DNA from: Clostridia bacterium
GTDB taxonomy: Bacteria; Bacillota; Clostridia; Christensenellales; QALW01
NCBI GenBank assembly: GCA_900769815.1
Contig: CAAGID010000018.1
Coordinates: 28,260 to 92,259, forward strand
DNA: 64,000 bases
Reading direction: 5' to 3'
Shown here: positions 9,322-18,438 of the stretch, piece by piece
How positions within the stretch are numbered: position 1 is the first letter of the stretch
Layout of the letters: each line of letters begins with the position of its first letter
Program-made: the position numbers and the translations under genes
Notes under the pieces: generated by a model
Database searches by the model: none
What the model saw: the letters and a program-made list of their open reading frames with translations, nothing else
Told to the model about the DNA's origin: nothing

Positions 9322-9527
9322 GTTGAGATGATTTAGGACACGTCTTTTGTGTAATCAGGCTTCAGAGAGGTTATCGTTTGCTGAAAGATAACTGCCGAAA
9401 AACTTAAGGATACCACCTGATGATCAAATCGGATTGCTCCGTTATCGGCTTAAATGAGAACCAATATGGGTGGAACCACGTGTATTTTTTACTCGTCCCT
9501 GTTAATTAACAGAGGCGGGTTTGTTTT
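9322..9527 (+). ncRNA. T-box riboswitch (threonyl-tRNA) with terminator
   Basis: The leader senses uncharged tRNA-Thr and allows read-through into thrS. The conserved T-box element is visible as GGGTGGAACCACG ending at 9480. Stem I can be closed by ATCAGG (9354-9359) pairing with CCTGAT (9416-9421). The likely specifier is ACC at 9412-9414, a threonine codon followed by A, next to that stem as in known T-boxes. The intrinsic terminator pairs CGTCCCTGTTA with TAACAGAGGCG (about 9494-9517, one mismatch) followed by TTTGTTTTTTT. The specifier assignment is my inference; the class call is firm. Confidence 0.93.
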
Positions 9528-9544
9528 TTTATTGGAGGGGTTTT

Positions 9545-11473
9545 ATGAAAATTATTTTACCTGATAATTCTGTAAAAGAATACGAAAATGGTGTTTGTGC
9601 AAAACAAGTTGCCGAAGAAATAAGTGCAGGTCTTGCTTTAAATGCAGTTGCAGCAGTTGCTAACGGCAAACTTGTTGACCTTGAGCACACTTTAACTGAG
9701 GATACAGAGCTTTCAATAGTAACAAAGAGGGATCCTTTATATCTTAATGTTCTTCGTCATACTGCCAGCCACGTGCTTGCTCAGGCAATTATGCGTCTTT
9801 ATCCAGGTACAAAGCTTGCAATTGGTCCTGCCATTGATACAGGATTTTATTATGATTTTGATTTTACAACACCTGTCAACGCAAATGATATTGATAAAAT
9901 TGAAAAGGAAATGACAAGGATTGCTCAGGAAAAGCTTGAGCTTAAGCGTTATCTTCTTTCAAAAGCAGATGCACTTGAAAAAATGAAAGACCAACCCTAT
10001 AAACAGGAACTTATTTCTGAACTTTCTGACGGCGAAGAAATTTCTTTCTATGAACAAGGCGAGTTTACTGACCTTTGTGCAGGTCCACACCTTAAAAACA
10101 CGTCAGAAATCAAAAATTTCAAGATTTTATCAATTACAGGAGCATACTGGCGTGGAAGTGAGAAGAACAAAATGCTTACCCGTATTTATGCTACTGCATT
10201 TAATAAAAAGCAAGAGCTTGATGATTATCTTGTTCAGCTTGAGGAAGCTAAAAAGCGTGACCACAATAAGCTTGGCAGAGAATTAGAACTTTTTACAACG
10301 AGCGACGTTATCGGTCAGGGACTTCCCATTATGCTTCCTAAGGGTGCAAGGGTTATTCAGCTTTTACAGAGATTTGTTGAAGATGAAGAACAAAAACGCG
10401 GTTGGCTTTTAACAAAAACACCTTTAATGGCAAAAAGTGACCTCTATAAAATAAGCGGACATTGGGACCATTATCAGGATGGTATGTTCGTTATGGGTAA
10501 TGAAGAAACGGATGAGGAAGTTTTTGCACTTCGTCCTATGACTTGTCCTTTCCAGTATCAGGCATATCTTAACAGACCCAGATCATACAGAGACCTTCCC
10601 TTAAGATATAATGAAACTTCAACACTTTTTAGAAACGAAGCATCAGGTGAAATGCACGGTCTTATTCGTGTTCGTCAGTTTACCATTTCTGAAGGCCATC
10701 TTATGTGCACTCCTGAACAACTTGAAGACGAGTTTAAGAATTGCCTTGAACTTTGTAACTATATGCTCAAAACAATAGGTCTTTATGAAGACGTTTCCTA
10801 CAGATTCTCACAATGGGATCCAGAAAACAGAGAAAAGTATATTGGTACCGTTGAACAGTGGGATGAAGCACAGGGCGTAATGAAGCGTATTCTTGACCAT
10901 TTGGGTATTGAATATAAGATTGGCATAGGCGAAGCAGCCTTCTATGGTCCTAAGCTTGATATTCAGATTAAAAACGTTCATGGCAAGGAAGATACGCTTA
11001 TTACTATTCAAATTGACCAGATGCTTGCTGAAAAATTCGGAATGGAATACACTGATAAAGACGGAAGTAAAAAGCATCCTTATATTATTCACAGAACCTC
11101 CATTGGCTGCTATGAAAGAACCCTTGCACTTCTTATCGAAAAATTTGCAGGTGCATTCCCGACTTGGCTTGCACCCGTTCAGGTTAAGGTTATGAATCTT
11201 ACCGACCGTACAGATGATGCTTGCAAAAAACTTGTTGAAAAACTCCAGGATGCAAATCTTCGCGTTGAATATGATAACAGAAATGAGAAAATCGGCTATA
11301 AGATTCGTGAAGCACAACTTGAAAAAATTCCTTATATGCTTATTATCGGTGACAGAGAAGCAGAGGAAGGCAAGATTTCTGTTCGTTCAAGAAAAGAAGG
11401 AGATCTTGGCACGATGACCGCTGATGAATTCTTATCAAAGATTTTATTGGAAGTTCACACAAAACAGCTTTAA
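9545..11473 (+). CDS. thrS: Threonyl-tRNA synthetase
   Basis: This class II synthetase charges tRNA-Thr. I start it at the ATG at 9545 because GGAGGGG at 9534-9540 lies just upstream; an in-frame extension to 9521 would run into the T-box terminator. The 642-residue product has an N-terminal TGS domain (to about residue 60), the editing domain with HTASHVLAQAI and CAGPH motifs, the class II catalytic core with LRPMTCPFQ (zinc cysteine) and GEMHGLIRVRQFT, and the C-terminal anticodon-binding domain (VQVKVMNL to GTMTADEF). It is controlled by the T-box just upstream. Confidence 0.97.
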   Translation: MKIILPDNSVKEYENGVCAKQVAEEISAGLALNAVAAVANGKLVDLEHTLTEDTELSIVTKRDPLYLNVLRHTASHVLAQAIMRLYPGTKLAIGPAIDTGFYYDFDFTTPVNANDIDKIEKEMTRIAQEKLELKRYLLSKADALEKMKDQPYKQELISELSDGEEISFYEQGEFTDLCAGPHLKNTSEIKNFKILSITGAYWRGSEKNKMLTRIYATAFNKKQELDDYLVQLEEAKKRDHNKLGRELELFTTSDVIGQGLPIMLPKGARVIQLLQRFVEDEEQKRGWLLTKTPLMAKSDLYKISGHWDHYQDGMFVMGNEETDEEVFALRPMTCPFQYQAYLNRPRSYRDLPLRYNETSTLFRNEASGEMHGLIRVRQFTISEGHLMCTPEQLEDEFKNCLELCNYMLKTIGLYEDVSYRFSQWDPENREKYIGTVEQWDEAQGVMKRILDHLGIEYKIGIGEAAFYGPKLDIQIKNVHGKEDTLITIQIDQMLAEKFGMEYTDKDGSKKHPYIIHRTSIGCYERTLALLIEKFAGAFPTWLAPVQVKVMNLTDRTDDACKKLVEKLQDANLRVEYDNRNEKIGYKIREAQLEKIPYMLIIGDREAEEGKISVRSRKEGDLGTMTADEFLSKILLEVHTKQL

Positions 11474-11519
11474 TCTATAAAAATGTATTTTAATTCTTAA
11501 AATTTATAAATATGCATAC

Positions 11520-11573
11520 TTGCAAAATAAAAATTATATGGTATAATATTATAAAATATTATACCATTTTTTT
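11520..11573 (+). promoter_or_regulatory. dxs promoter overlapping a perfect AT-rich hairpin
   Basis: TTGCAA (11520-11525) and TATAAT (11542-11547) are spaced by 16 bases, a plausible sigma-A promoter for dxs. The -10 sits inside a perfect inverted repeat with 13-base arms (ATGGTATAATATT at 11538-11550, complement at 11555-11567, loop ATAA), followed by TTTTTTT at 11567-11573. The hairpin can also act as the thrS terminator. One element therefore serves as terminator of the upstream gene and as the promoter core of the next. Confidence 0.6.
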
Positions 11574-11585
11574 GTGAGATTTTTT

Positions 11586-13397
11586 ATGCTTGAGAAGATT
11601 TGTTTTCCTAAAGATTTAAAAAAACTTAATATAGAAGAGTTGGAATTACTTGCAAAAGATATTCGTGAGAAGATAATTGAGATAACCCTTAAAAATGGCG
11701 GACATCTTGCTTCTAATCTTGGAACGGTTGAATTAACTATTGCACTTCACTATGTTTTTGATATGCCAGTTGATAAGATTATTTTTGACGTAGGACATCA
11801 AGCTTACACTCATAAAATACTTACGGGCAGAAAAGAATTGTTTTCTAAATTAAGAATGCAGGATGGGTTAAGTGGTTTTCCAACACATAGAGAAAGCGAA
11901 TATGACGTTTTCGATGCGGGACATTCTTCAACTTCAATTTCAGCTGCGTTAGGTATAGCAAGAGCACGTGATATTAAAGGCGAGAATTATAAGGTTGTTG
12001 CTGTAATAGGCGATGGTGCTATAGGTGGCGGAATGTCTTTGGAGGCATTAAATGATGCAGGTTCAACCAAGAAAACAGATATGATAATCGTACTTAACGA
12101 TAATGAAATGTCTATTTCAAAAAATGTTGGTGCAGTATCTAAGAATCTGACGAAATTACGTTCTGCAAAAAAGTATATTATCAGCAAAAACAGATTTAAA
12201 AATTTCTTAAATAAAATAGATGATTCAAGTAAATTGTCTGATTTTTTTGCACATTTAAGAAATACGCTCAGATATCTGCTTATTGGCGAAAATATTTTTG
12301 AGGCAATGGATATAACGTATCTTGGTCCTATTGACGGTCATTCAATTAAAGACTTAATTGATATTTTTACAAGAGCAAAAGATTGCAGTGGACCTGTTAT
12401 AATACATACAAAAACTAAAAAGGGAAAGGGCTATCCTGATGCCGAAAAAAATCCTGAGAAATTTCACGGCGTTTCACCCAAAAAAGATAAATGTGAAAAA
12501 GAATTATCCTTTAATAAAGTCTTGGGCGACACCTTATGTAAATTAAGAAAAAAAGATTCTTCTATATGCGCTATTACTGCAGGTATGACTTATAATACCG
12601 GTTTGCTTGAATTTTCTCAAAAATATAAAGAGAATTTTTATGACACGGGTATAGCAGAACAGCATGCTATAGCAATGGCGGGCGGTCTTGCAAAAGGCGG
12701 AATGAAACCTGTTGTAGTTATTTATTCAACCTTTCTTCAGCGTGGCTTTGACCAGATATTTCACGATATTTGCTTACAGGAAGTTCCTGTAACTATTTGT
12801 GTTGACCACGCAGGTTTAACCGGTGAAGACGGTGCAACACATCAGGGAATATATGACCTTGGATTTTTGAGGTCAATGCCGGGATTAACTGTATTAGAGC
12901 CCCGTGATACTGATGAATTTAAAAGTATGCTTGAGTATTCTGTTATGAGCGGCAAGCCCACAGCCATCAGATATCCTAAAGGAGCTTGCGAAAAAATTGT
13001 TGGCGAAAAACCTTTTATAAGCCTTGGTTGGGACTACGTTTTAAGAAATAATAACGGAACAGTTATATCCTTTGGCACATCTCTTACCGTAGGAAAAAAA
13101 GTTGCTGAAGCACTTAATATGTCTTTAATCGATGCAAGAGTTTTAAAGCCCTTAGATACGGATATTTTACAGCAAATCAAGGATAAAAAAATTTGTGTTA
13201 TAGAAGACAATGTATCTGAAGGCGGTTTATTTGAGGGGATTTTAAAATACTATTCATCAGAAAAAATAAATGTTGATATTTGCGGATTTTCTCTGAAGGA
13301 TGATTTTGTTAAAATTGGTTCAGTGAAAGAACAGTTTAAATCAAACTGTATTGATGCTGATTCCATAATTGAAAATATAAAAGATGAGATTAGATAA
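11586..13397 (+). CDS. dxs: 1-deoxy-D-xylulose-5-phosphate synthase
   Basis: Dxs condenses pyruvate and glyceraldehyde 3-phosphate with thiamine diphosphate, the first step of the MEP isoprenoid route. The product of about 603 residues carries the N-terminal thiamine diphosphate site with GDGAIGGGMSLEALNDAG, the DVGHQAYTHKIL and DAGHSSTSISAALG segments, the GPIDGH motif, and the central pyrimidine domain with DTGIAEQHAIAMAGG and VCVDHAGLTGEDGATHQG (seen here as ICVDHAGLTGEDGATHQG). I prefer the ATG at 11586; a GTG at 11574 is in frame, but it follows the terminator T-run directly and has no ribosome-binding site. Neither start has a strong Shine-Dalgarno. Confidence 0.95.
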   Translation: MLEKICFPKDLKKLNIEELELLAKDIREKIIEITLKNGGHLASNLGTVELTIALHYVFDMPVDKIIFDVGHQAYTHKILTGRKELFSKLRMQDGLSGFPTHRESEYDVFDAGHSSTSISAALGIARARDIKGENYKVVAVIGDGAIGGGMSLEALNDAGSTKKTDMIIVLNDNEMSISKNVGAVSKNLTKLRSAKKYIISKNRFKNFLNKIDDSSKLSDFFAHLRNTLRYLLIGENIFEAMDITYLGPIDGHSIKDLIDIFTRAKDCSGPVIIHTKTKKGKGYPDAEKNPEKFHGVSPKKDKCEKELSFNKVLGDTLCKLRKKDSSICAITAGMTYNTGLLEFSQKYKENFYDTGIAEQHAIAMAGGLAKGGMKPVVVIYSTFLQRGFDQIFHDICLQEVPVTICVDHAGLTGEDGATHQGIYDLGFLRSMPGLTVLEPRDTDEFKSMLEYSVMSGKPTAIRYPKGACEKIVGEKPFISLGWDYVLRNNNGTVISFGTSLTVGKKVAEALNMSLIDARVLKPLDTDILQQIKDKKICVIEDNVSEGGLFEGILKYYSSEKINVDICGFSLKDDFVKIGSVKEQFKSNCIDADSIIENIKDEIR

Positions 13398-14148
13398 AGC
13401 GATTTTTGAAAAAGGTTTAGTTCAGTCAAGAAGCCGTGCATCTTTATTAATTAATGAAAACAGTGTAAAAGTTAATGGTAAAATAATTTCAAAGGCATCT
13501 TATGACGTAAAAGACAAGGATATTATTGAAGTTATTGATTCCATTGGATACGTTGGCAGAGGCGGACTGAAACTTGAAGCAGCACTAAAAAATTTTAATA
13601 TTGACGTTTCAGGTAAAGATGCTCTTGATATTGGTGCTTCAACAGGCGGTTTTACACAATGTCTTTTAAAATTTAATGCTAAAAGCGTTGTTGCGGTTGA
13701 CGTTGGGTACGGTCAGTTGCATGAAAGCTTATTAAGAGATAATCGTGTGACTTTAATGGAAAAATTCAACGCTAAAAATCTTACTCCAGAAGTTATTGGG
13801 GGCAAAAAAGATATTATAGTAATGGATGTATCCTTTATTTCGCAGACAGAGATATTTGAAGCTATGTTTTCTTGTCTTAAAGATAATGGCGTTGCCGTAA
13901 CTCTTGTAAAACCACAATTTGAAGTGGGAAGTAAAAATTTAAATAAAAAGGGAATAGTAAAGGATAAGAAAATTTATTCTGACGTTTTCTTAAAAATTCA
14001 AAACTGTGCGCAGAAGTATGGTTATTCAGTATTTAACATATGTGATTCGCCAATACTCGGCGGTGACGGAAACAAAGAATTTTTATTTGAAATAAGGCCA
14101 GGAGGAAGCAATTTTAATAATTTGCTTGAAGCGAGGATAAAAAATTGA
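13384..14148 (+). CDS. tlyA: TlyA-family RNA 2'-O-methyltransferase
   Basis: TlyA-type enzymes methylate ribose 2'-OH groups of rRNA. The 254-residue protein combines an N-terminal S4 RNA-binding domain (MRLDKAIFEKGLVQSRSRA onward, about residues 1-60) with an FtsJ-like Rossmann methyltransferase (ALDIGASTGGFTQCLL, then VAVDVGYGQL and LVKPQFE). It overlaps the end of dxs by 14 bases and the start of nadK by 4. The dxs-tlyA-nadK-argR-recN order is conserved in Firmicutes. The exact rRNA target in this lineage is not established. Confidence 0.94.
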   Translation: MRLDKAIFEKGLVQSRSRASLLINENSVKVNGKIISKASYDVKDKDIIEVIDSIGYVGRGGLKLEAALKNFNIDVSGKDALDIGASTGGFTQCLLKFNAKSVVAVDVGYGQLHESLLRDNRVTLMEKFNAKNLTPEVIGGKKDIIVMDVSFISQTEIFEAMFSCLKDNGVAVTLVKPQFEVGSKNLNKKGIVKDKKIYSDVFLKIQNCAQKYGYSVFNICDSPILGGDGNKEFLFEIRPGGSNFNNLLEARIKN

Positions 14149-14981
14149 AAAGAATAGGAATTTACGTTAATATAAACAAGGATGCTAAATTATCAACAAC
14201 GAATAAAATTGTTGAATATGCTGAGAAAGAAGGGTTTCAATGTGAGATTCTTATTGATCGCAAAAATTTGGGTGAATCATCAGTAAATGACAAAATTATA
14301 AAAACACTTGATTTAATTATTGTCCTTGGTGGCGATGGTACTATTTTGCGTGTTGCATCAATTGCTGCTAAGGAGAATATTCCTGTTTTATCAGTTAACC
14401 TTGGTCACCTTGGATTTTTAACTGAGCTTGAACTTGATGAGATTGAAGAGGGAATTAAAAAAATTAAAGAAAATGATTTCTTGATTGAGAAAAGAATGAT
14501 GCTTTCCTGTGATATTAACGGAAAAGAAATTTTAGCATTAAATGACGTTTGCCTGCAAAGAGCAAGCAGAGCTCGGCTTCTGAAATTTAATGCATATGCA
14601 GGCAATGAATTTATTGATTCCTTATCTGCTGATGGTGTGCTTGTATCTTCGCCTACGGGATCAACTGCTTATTCGCTTTCTGCAGGCGGGCCTATTATTA
14701 GTCCTAAAGTAAATTTGCTTTTAATGACGCCTATTTGTGCACATACCTTGAGAGCTCGTCCCATTGTCTTTAGTGATGATGAAGTTCTTACTTTTAAAAC
14801 TAATGAAAAATGCGGTTTTGCGGTTATTTGTGATGGTGTTCATTTGCATAGCGACGAGGTTATTTCTATAGTAAAAGTATCGAGGTCGCAATATTACTTA
14901 AAGCTAATTAAATTTAAGCAAGAGAGCTTTTTTGACAGACTGCAACGTAAGTTCGTTGAGTGGAATAATAACAGGGAGTAA
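14145..14981 (+). CDS. nadK: NAD kinase
   Basis: NadK phosphorylates NAD to NADP in the cytosol. The 278-residue protein starts at a TTG overlapping the tlyA stop. The family signatures are GGDGTILRVAS near residue 65, NLGHLGFLTELE and a glycine-rich SPTGSTAYSLSAGGP segment that shapes the active site. Flanking tlyA and argR genes are the usual neighbours. Translation is probably coupled to tlyA, since no separate strong Shine-Dalgarno is seen. Confidence 0.95.
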   Translation: MKRIGIYVNINKDAKLSTTNKIVEYAEKEGFQCEILIDRKNLGESSVNDKIIKTLDLIIVLGGDGTILRVASIAAKENIPVLSVNLGHLGFLTELELDEIEEGIKKIKENDFLIEKRMMLSCDINGKEILALNDVCLQRASRARLLKFNAYAGNEFIDSLSADGVLVSSPTGSTAYSLSAGGPIISPKVNLLLMTPICAHTLRARPIVFSDDEVLTFKTNEKCGFAVICDGVHLHSDEVISIVKVSRSQYYLKLIKFKQESFFDRLQRKFVEWNNNRE

Positions 14982-14986
14982 TAAAT

Positions 14987-15436
14987 ATGAAATCAATAAG
15001 ACATAGTAAAATTCTTGACATAATTTCTAAAAAAGAGATTGAAACCCAGGAAGAGCTGGTTAATGAGCTTATTCTTGCCGGATTCAAGGTTACTCAGGCT
15101 ACGGTATCTAGAGATATAAAGGATTTGCGTTTGACAAAAATTCCTGATGACCGTGGTGGATATAAATATACTTCTGTTGATAAGGCCGATATGGGAATTA
15201 CACCCAAAATGAAACAATTATTTGTAAATACTGTTTTATCGATTACTTCAGCAAATAACATTGTGGTTGTAAAAACGTTAGCAGGTTCTGCCAGCACTAT
15301 CGGTGTCGTTGTAGATGCATTAAAACATCCGGCGATTCTTGGAAGTGTTGCAGGCGATGATACGATGATTATTGTTGTTGCATCCAACGAACAGGTTGCA
15401 GATGTTGTTTCAAAATTAAATTTTATGTTACAATAA
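14987..15436 (+). CDS. argR: Arginine repressor ArgR/AhrC
   Basis: ArgR is a hexameric, arginine-dependent regulator of arginine synthesis and breakdown genes. The 149-residue length is normal. The N-terminal winged helix-turn-helix (about residues 1-70) shows QATVSRDIKDLRLTKIP, and the C-terminal oligomerisation and arginine-binding domain shows GSASTIGVVVDAL and LGSVAGDDTMIIVVAS, with the arginine-binding GDD-type loop. GGGAG lies upstream of the ATG. The conserved neighbours recN and nadK support the call. No arginine operon is in this window. Confidence 0.96.
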   Translation: MKSIRHSKILDIISKKEIETQEELVNELILAGFKVTQATVSRDIKDLRLTKIPDDRGGYKYTSVDKADMGITPKMKQLFVNTVLSITSANNIVVVKTLAGSASTIGVVVDALKHPAILGSVAGDDTMIIVVASNEQVADVVSKLNFMLQ

Positions 15437-15448
15437 TGAGGTATAAAT

Positions 15449-17125
15449 ATGCTTCAACAGCTTTATATTAAAAATATAGCGCTTATAGAAGAACTTAATC
15501 TTGAACTTGGCGAAGGCTTTAATGTTTTATCGGGAGAAACGGGTGCGGGTAAATCGATAATAATTGATTCACTTAATCTTGTTTTAGGCGAACGTGCGGA
15601 TAAAGAGCTTGTACGCACAGGAACACAAAAAGCACGTATTGAAGGTATCTTTAATATAGACAATAATGTTGCGGTACACGAAATTCTTAAAGAGAGCGAT
15701 ATTGATTTTGAGGATGGAATTTTAATTATTGCCAGAGAACTTTCTCTTGATGGCAAAAGTGTATGCAGGGTAAACGGTAATGCTGTTACGTTGAGCTTGT
15801 TGAAAAAAATTGCCGATAAACTTGCGGATATACACGGTCAGCACGAGCATCAATTATTACTTAATAAGGATACACATCTTGATTTCCTTGATAGCTTTGG
15901 CAGAGATGAAATTTTTACCCAAAAAGAAAACGTGAGGATTGCATATACTTATTATAAATCCTGTCTTGATAAGCTTAATGGTGATTGGGGAACTCAGGAA
16001 GAAAGAAATGATAGAATTCAGATGCTCGAGTTCCAGATTGATGAAATTGAAAAAGCACAAGTTTCAGTCGGACAGGAAGAAGAATTAAAAAACAGAGCTG
16101 AAATACTAAAAAATGCCGATAAGATTAAAGAAGGATTTGAGGAAGCAAACAGATTTATTTCCGGAAATGCTTTGAGTGAGATACGCAGTGCTTGTAATTC
16201 TTTAAATAAAGTCATTTATGCCAATGAACAATATGAAACATTGTTTGGCCGCCTCGAAAGTGCTTTTTATGAGCTTGAGGACATTTCTGATGAAATAAAT
16301 AATCAGATAAATTATATTGAAGCTGATCCTTATGAACTTGAGCGTATTGAGGATAGGCTAAATCTACTTAAAAAACTTTATCGTAAGTATGGTGTTGGTG
16401 AAGAAGCTGTATTAAAATATTACGATGAAGCTTGTGAAGAATTAGAGAGACTTATTAATGCTGAAAAAACGATTTCAGAACTTGAAAAACAAGCTGAACG
16501 TTTTAAAACAGAATATTTCAGACAAGCGGATAAACTCAGCGAAATTCGACATGACGTTGCAATATCGTTTGAAGACAGAATTAAAAAAGAATTGTCTGAC
16601 CTTGGAATGAAAAATGCAACCCTTGAGGTTGATTTTGTTGATAGCAAAGCAATATCGCCTATAGGATATGATGAGGTTGAGTTTTTATTCTCTGCTAACA
16701 CCGGTGAACCGGTAAAACCGCTATCCAAAATAATAAGTGGCGGAGAAATGAGTAGATTTATGCTTGCGATGAAAAGCGTGGCAGCAGATGACGTTATGTT
16801 ACCAACGATGGTATTTGATGAAATAGATACGGGTATCAGTGGCAGCGGTGCCCAGGTAGTTGCCGAAAAAATTGCAAGTCTTTCAAAAAGACATCAGGTA
16901 ATTGCAATAACCCATTTGCCTCAGCTTGCGTCTATGGCTGATAATCATTTTCTGATAAAGAAATTTTCTAATGGGGAGAGAACCCATACGGAAATTATTG
17001 CTATGGATAATGAGAAACGTAAAAAAGAAATTGCACGTCTTGCCGGCGGTGTGGAAACTGAGCTTGCAATTAAGCGTGCGGAGGAAATACTTAAACAAGC
17101 AAATGAATTTAAAAATAGTATTTAA
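15449..17125 (+). CDS. recN: DNA repair protein RecN
   Basis: RecN is an SMC-like ATPase that acts early in double-strand break repair. The 558-residue protein has a Walker A motif GETGAGKS in the N-terminal head, a long coiled-coil middle (about residues 150-360) and the C-terminal head with the ABC signature ISGGEMSRFMLAMK, Walker B TMVFDEIDTGISG and the H-loop ITHLPQLA. It follows argR by 12 bases and ends at a strong terminator, so the dxs-to-recN unit stops here. Confidence 0.97.
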   Translation: MLQQLYIKNIALIEELNLELGEGFNVLSGETGAGKSIIIDSLNLVLGERADKELVRTGTQKARIEGIFNIDNNVAVHEILKESDIDFEDGILIIARELSLDGKSVCRVNGNAVTLSLLKKIADKLADIHGQHEHQLLLNKDTHLDFLDSFGRDEIFTQKENVRIAYTYYKSCLDKLNGDWGTQEERNDRIQMLEFQIDEIEKAQVSVGQEEELKNRAEILKNADKIKEGFEEANRFISGNALSEIRSACNSLNKVIYANEQYETLFGRLESAFYELEDISDEINNQINYIEADPYELERIEDRLNLLKKLYRKYGVGEEAVLKYYDEACEELERLINAEKTISELEKQAERFKTEYFRQADKLSEIRHDVAISFEDRIKKELSDLGMKNATLEVDFVDSKAISPIGYDEVEFLFSANTGEPVKPLSKIISGGEMSRFMLAMKSVAADDVMLPTMVFDEIDTGISGSGAQVVAEKIASLSKRHQVIAITHLPQLASMADNHFLIKKFSNGERTHTEIIAMDNEKRKKEIARLAGGVETELAIKRAEEILKQANEFKNSI

Positions 17126-17156
17126 AGAATCTGTATTTTGCAGATTCTTTTTTTAT
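17124..17156 (+). terminator. Rho-independent terminator after recN
   Basis: AAAGAATCTG (17124-17133) pairs perfectly with CAGATTCTTT (17141-17150) around a 7-base loop, followed by a run of T. The left arm overlaps the recN stop codon. Confidence 0.9.
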
Positions 17157-17274
17157 ATAAAAATTTTTATTGAGAATAATAATTTATAATATTAAAAAAT
17201 GCATATTCCAAAAATATATACGTTTTTTTTAAAATTAAAAACAAAAAATAATTAAGCTTGAAAGGAGGATAAAT

Positions 17275-18354
17275 ATGAAAATAAAAAGAGTTATAACTTC
17301 TGCATTGATTTTTGTTGTTGCGCTTTTTTCACAAACTTCTTTCGCGGAGAGTTTGTTCAACAATGAAATTGAAATTTACAGAAATGAAATAGCGGTAAAT
17401 GCCGATTTTAATTTGAAAAATATTAAAATCAAAGAAGATAAATACGTTTATCTTGGCGGACAAACTGTTGGAATTGCTTTTTATACCGACGGCATATATG
17501 TTACGGATACCGTTGCAATAGAGGATGCAGATTCAAAATATCATAATACTGCAAATGATGCAGGAATAAAAAAAGGAGATTATATTTTGTCGGCAAATGG
17601 TATTCCCTTGACAGATATATCTAATCTTGATGCAATTCTTAAATCTTCAAAAGGCGAAAAGATAAAATTAAAAGTAAAGCGTGATAATAAAACTTTTGAA
17701 ACAGAAATTTTACCAATAAAAAATAAAGAAGATCAATATAGGTTGGGTTTGTGGATGCGAGACAGTGCCGCAGGACTGGGCACTATAACTTACATTGATC
17801 CTGATAATAATACATTTGGAGCATTGGGGCACGCTGTTTGTGATAATGAAACAGGGAAATCTCTTTCTGTAGGCAATGGTAGAATTGTTGAATGTGATAT
17901 AACGGGAGTTATAAAAGGAAATAAAGGTAATGCGGGGGAATTGAAAGGCTCATTTGGTATAAATGCCCGTCAGATAGGCGAGATTTCTGAAAATACTAAG
18001 TTTGGTTTAGTTGGAAAAATTTATTCTTTAAATAATAAGGAGCTTATTAAGCTTGGCTCAAAGTATTCAGTAAAAGAGGGAGACGCACATATTTGTTCTG
18101 ATTTTGAAAATGGTCAAATGAAAAAATATTCTATAAAAATATTACACGTGAACAATCAAACGTATCCTTCAGAAAAAAGTATGATTATACAGATTACCGA
18201 TAAGTCACTTATAGAAAAAACAGGTGGGATTGTTCAGGGACTGAGTGGCTCTCCTATTATTCAGGACGGAAGATTGATAGGTGCGGTTACCCACGTAATG
18301 ATTAATGAGCCTACAAAAGGATATGGGATTTTTATTGAAAATATGATAAGCTAA
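17275..18354 (+). CDS. spoIVB: SpoIVB sporulation signalling serine peptidase
   Basis: SpoIVB is secreted from the forespore and triggers SpoIVFB-dependent activation of sigma-K in the mother cell. The 359-residue protein has an N-terminal signal or anchor sequence (about residues 1-24), a PDZ domain (about 70-140, with GIKKGDYILSANG) and the S55 peptidase domain. The predicted catalytic histidine is H186 in GALGHAVCD and the serine S326 in QGLSGSPII. It is shorter than Bacillus SpoIVB (about 425). AAAGGAGG lies upstream. No clear forespore promoter could be picked in the AT-rich 150 bases before it. Confidence 0.95.
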   Translation: MKIKRVITSALIFVVALFSQTSFAESLFNNEIEIYRNEIAVNADFNLKNIKIKEDKYVYLGGQTVGIAFYTDGIYVTDTVAIEDADSKYHNTANDAGIKKGDYILSANGIPLTDISNLDAILKSSKGEKIKLKVKRDNKTFETEILPIKNKEDQYRLGLWMRDSAAGLGTITYIDPDNNTFGALGHAVCDNETGKSLSVGNGRIVECDITGVIKGNKGNAGELKGSFGINARQIGEISENTKFGLVGKIYSLNNKELIKLGSKYSVKEGDAHICSDFENGQMKKYSIKILHVNNQTYPSEKSMIIQITDKSLIEKTGGIVQGLSGSPIIQDGRLIGAVTHVMINEPTKGYGIFIENMIS

Positions 18355-18392
18355 ACAGACAAAAATAGTGTTAAAAATATAAAATAATTTCT

Positions 18393-18420
18393 TTGCAAAA
18401 TATTATTTAATAATTATAAT
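18393..18420 (+). promoter_or_regulatory. Sigma-A-like promoter of the spo0A-like gene
   Basis: TTGCAA at 18393-18398 and TATAAT at 18415-18420 are spaced by 16 bases, upstream of the short spo0A-like gene. This suggests it can be transcribed independently of spoIVB. Confidence 0.6.
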
Positions 18421-18438
18421 GTTATTAGGTGATATTTA

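Noticed and set aside
10808..11317. A 169-codon open frame on the minus strand inside thrS
   Set aside because: It lies wholly within the well-supported thrS frame and has no ribosome-binding site or family likeness.
17157..17274. A sigma-G or sigma-F promoter for spoIVB
   Set aside because: GCATATT and TGAGAATA-like pieces are present, but no -35/-10 pair has acceptable spacing and sequence, so no site is claimed.
18355..18438. A decayed Spo0A receiver upstream of the short spo0A-like gene
   Set aside because: Only 84 bases are available, too few for a receiver of about 360 bases, and they contain a promoter. No receiver-like residues were seen in any frame.
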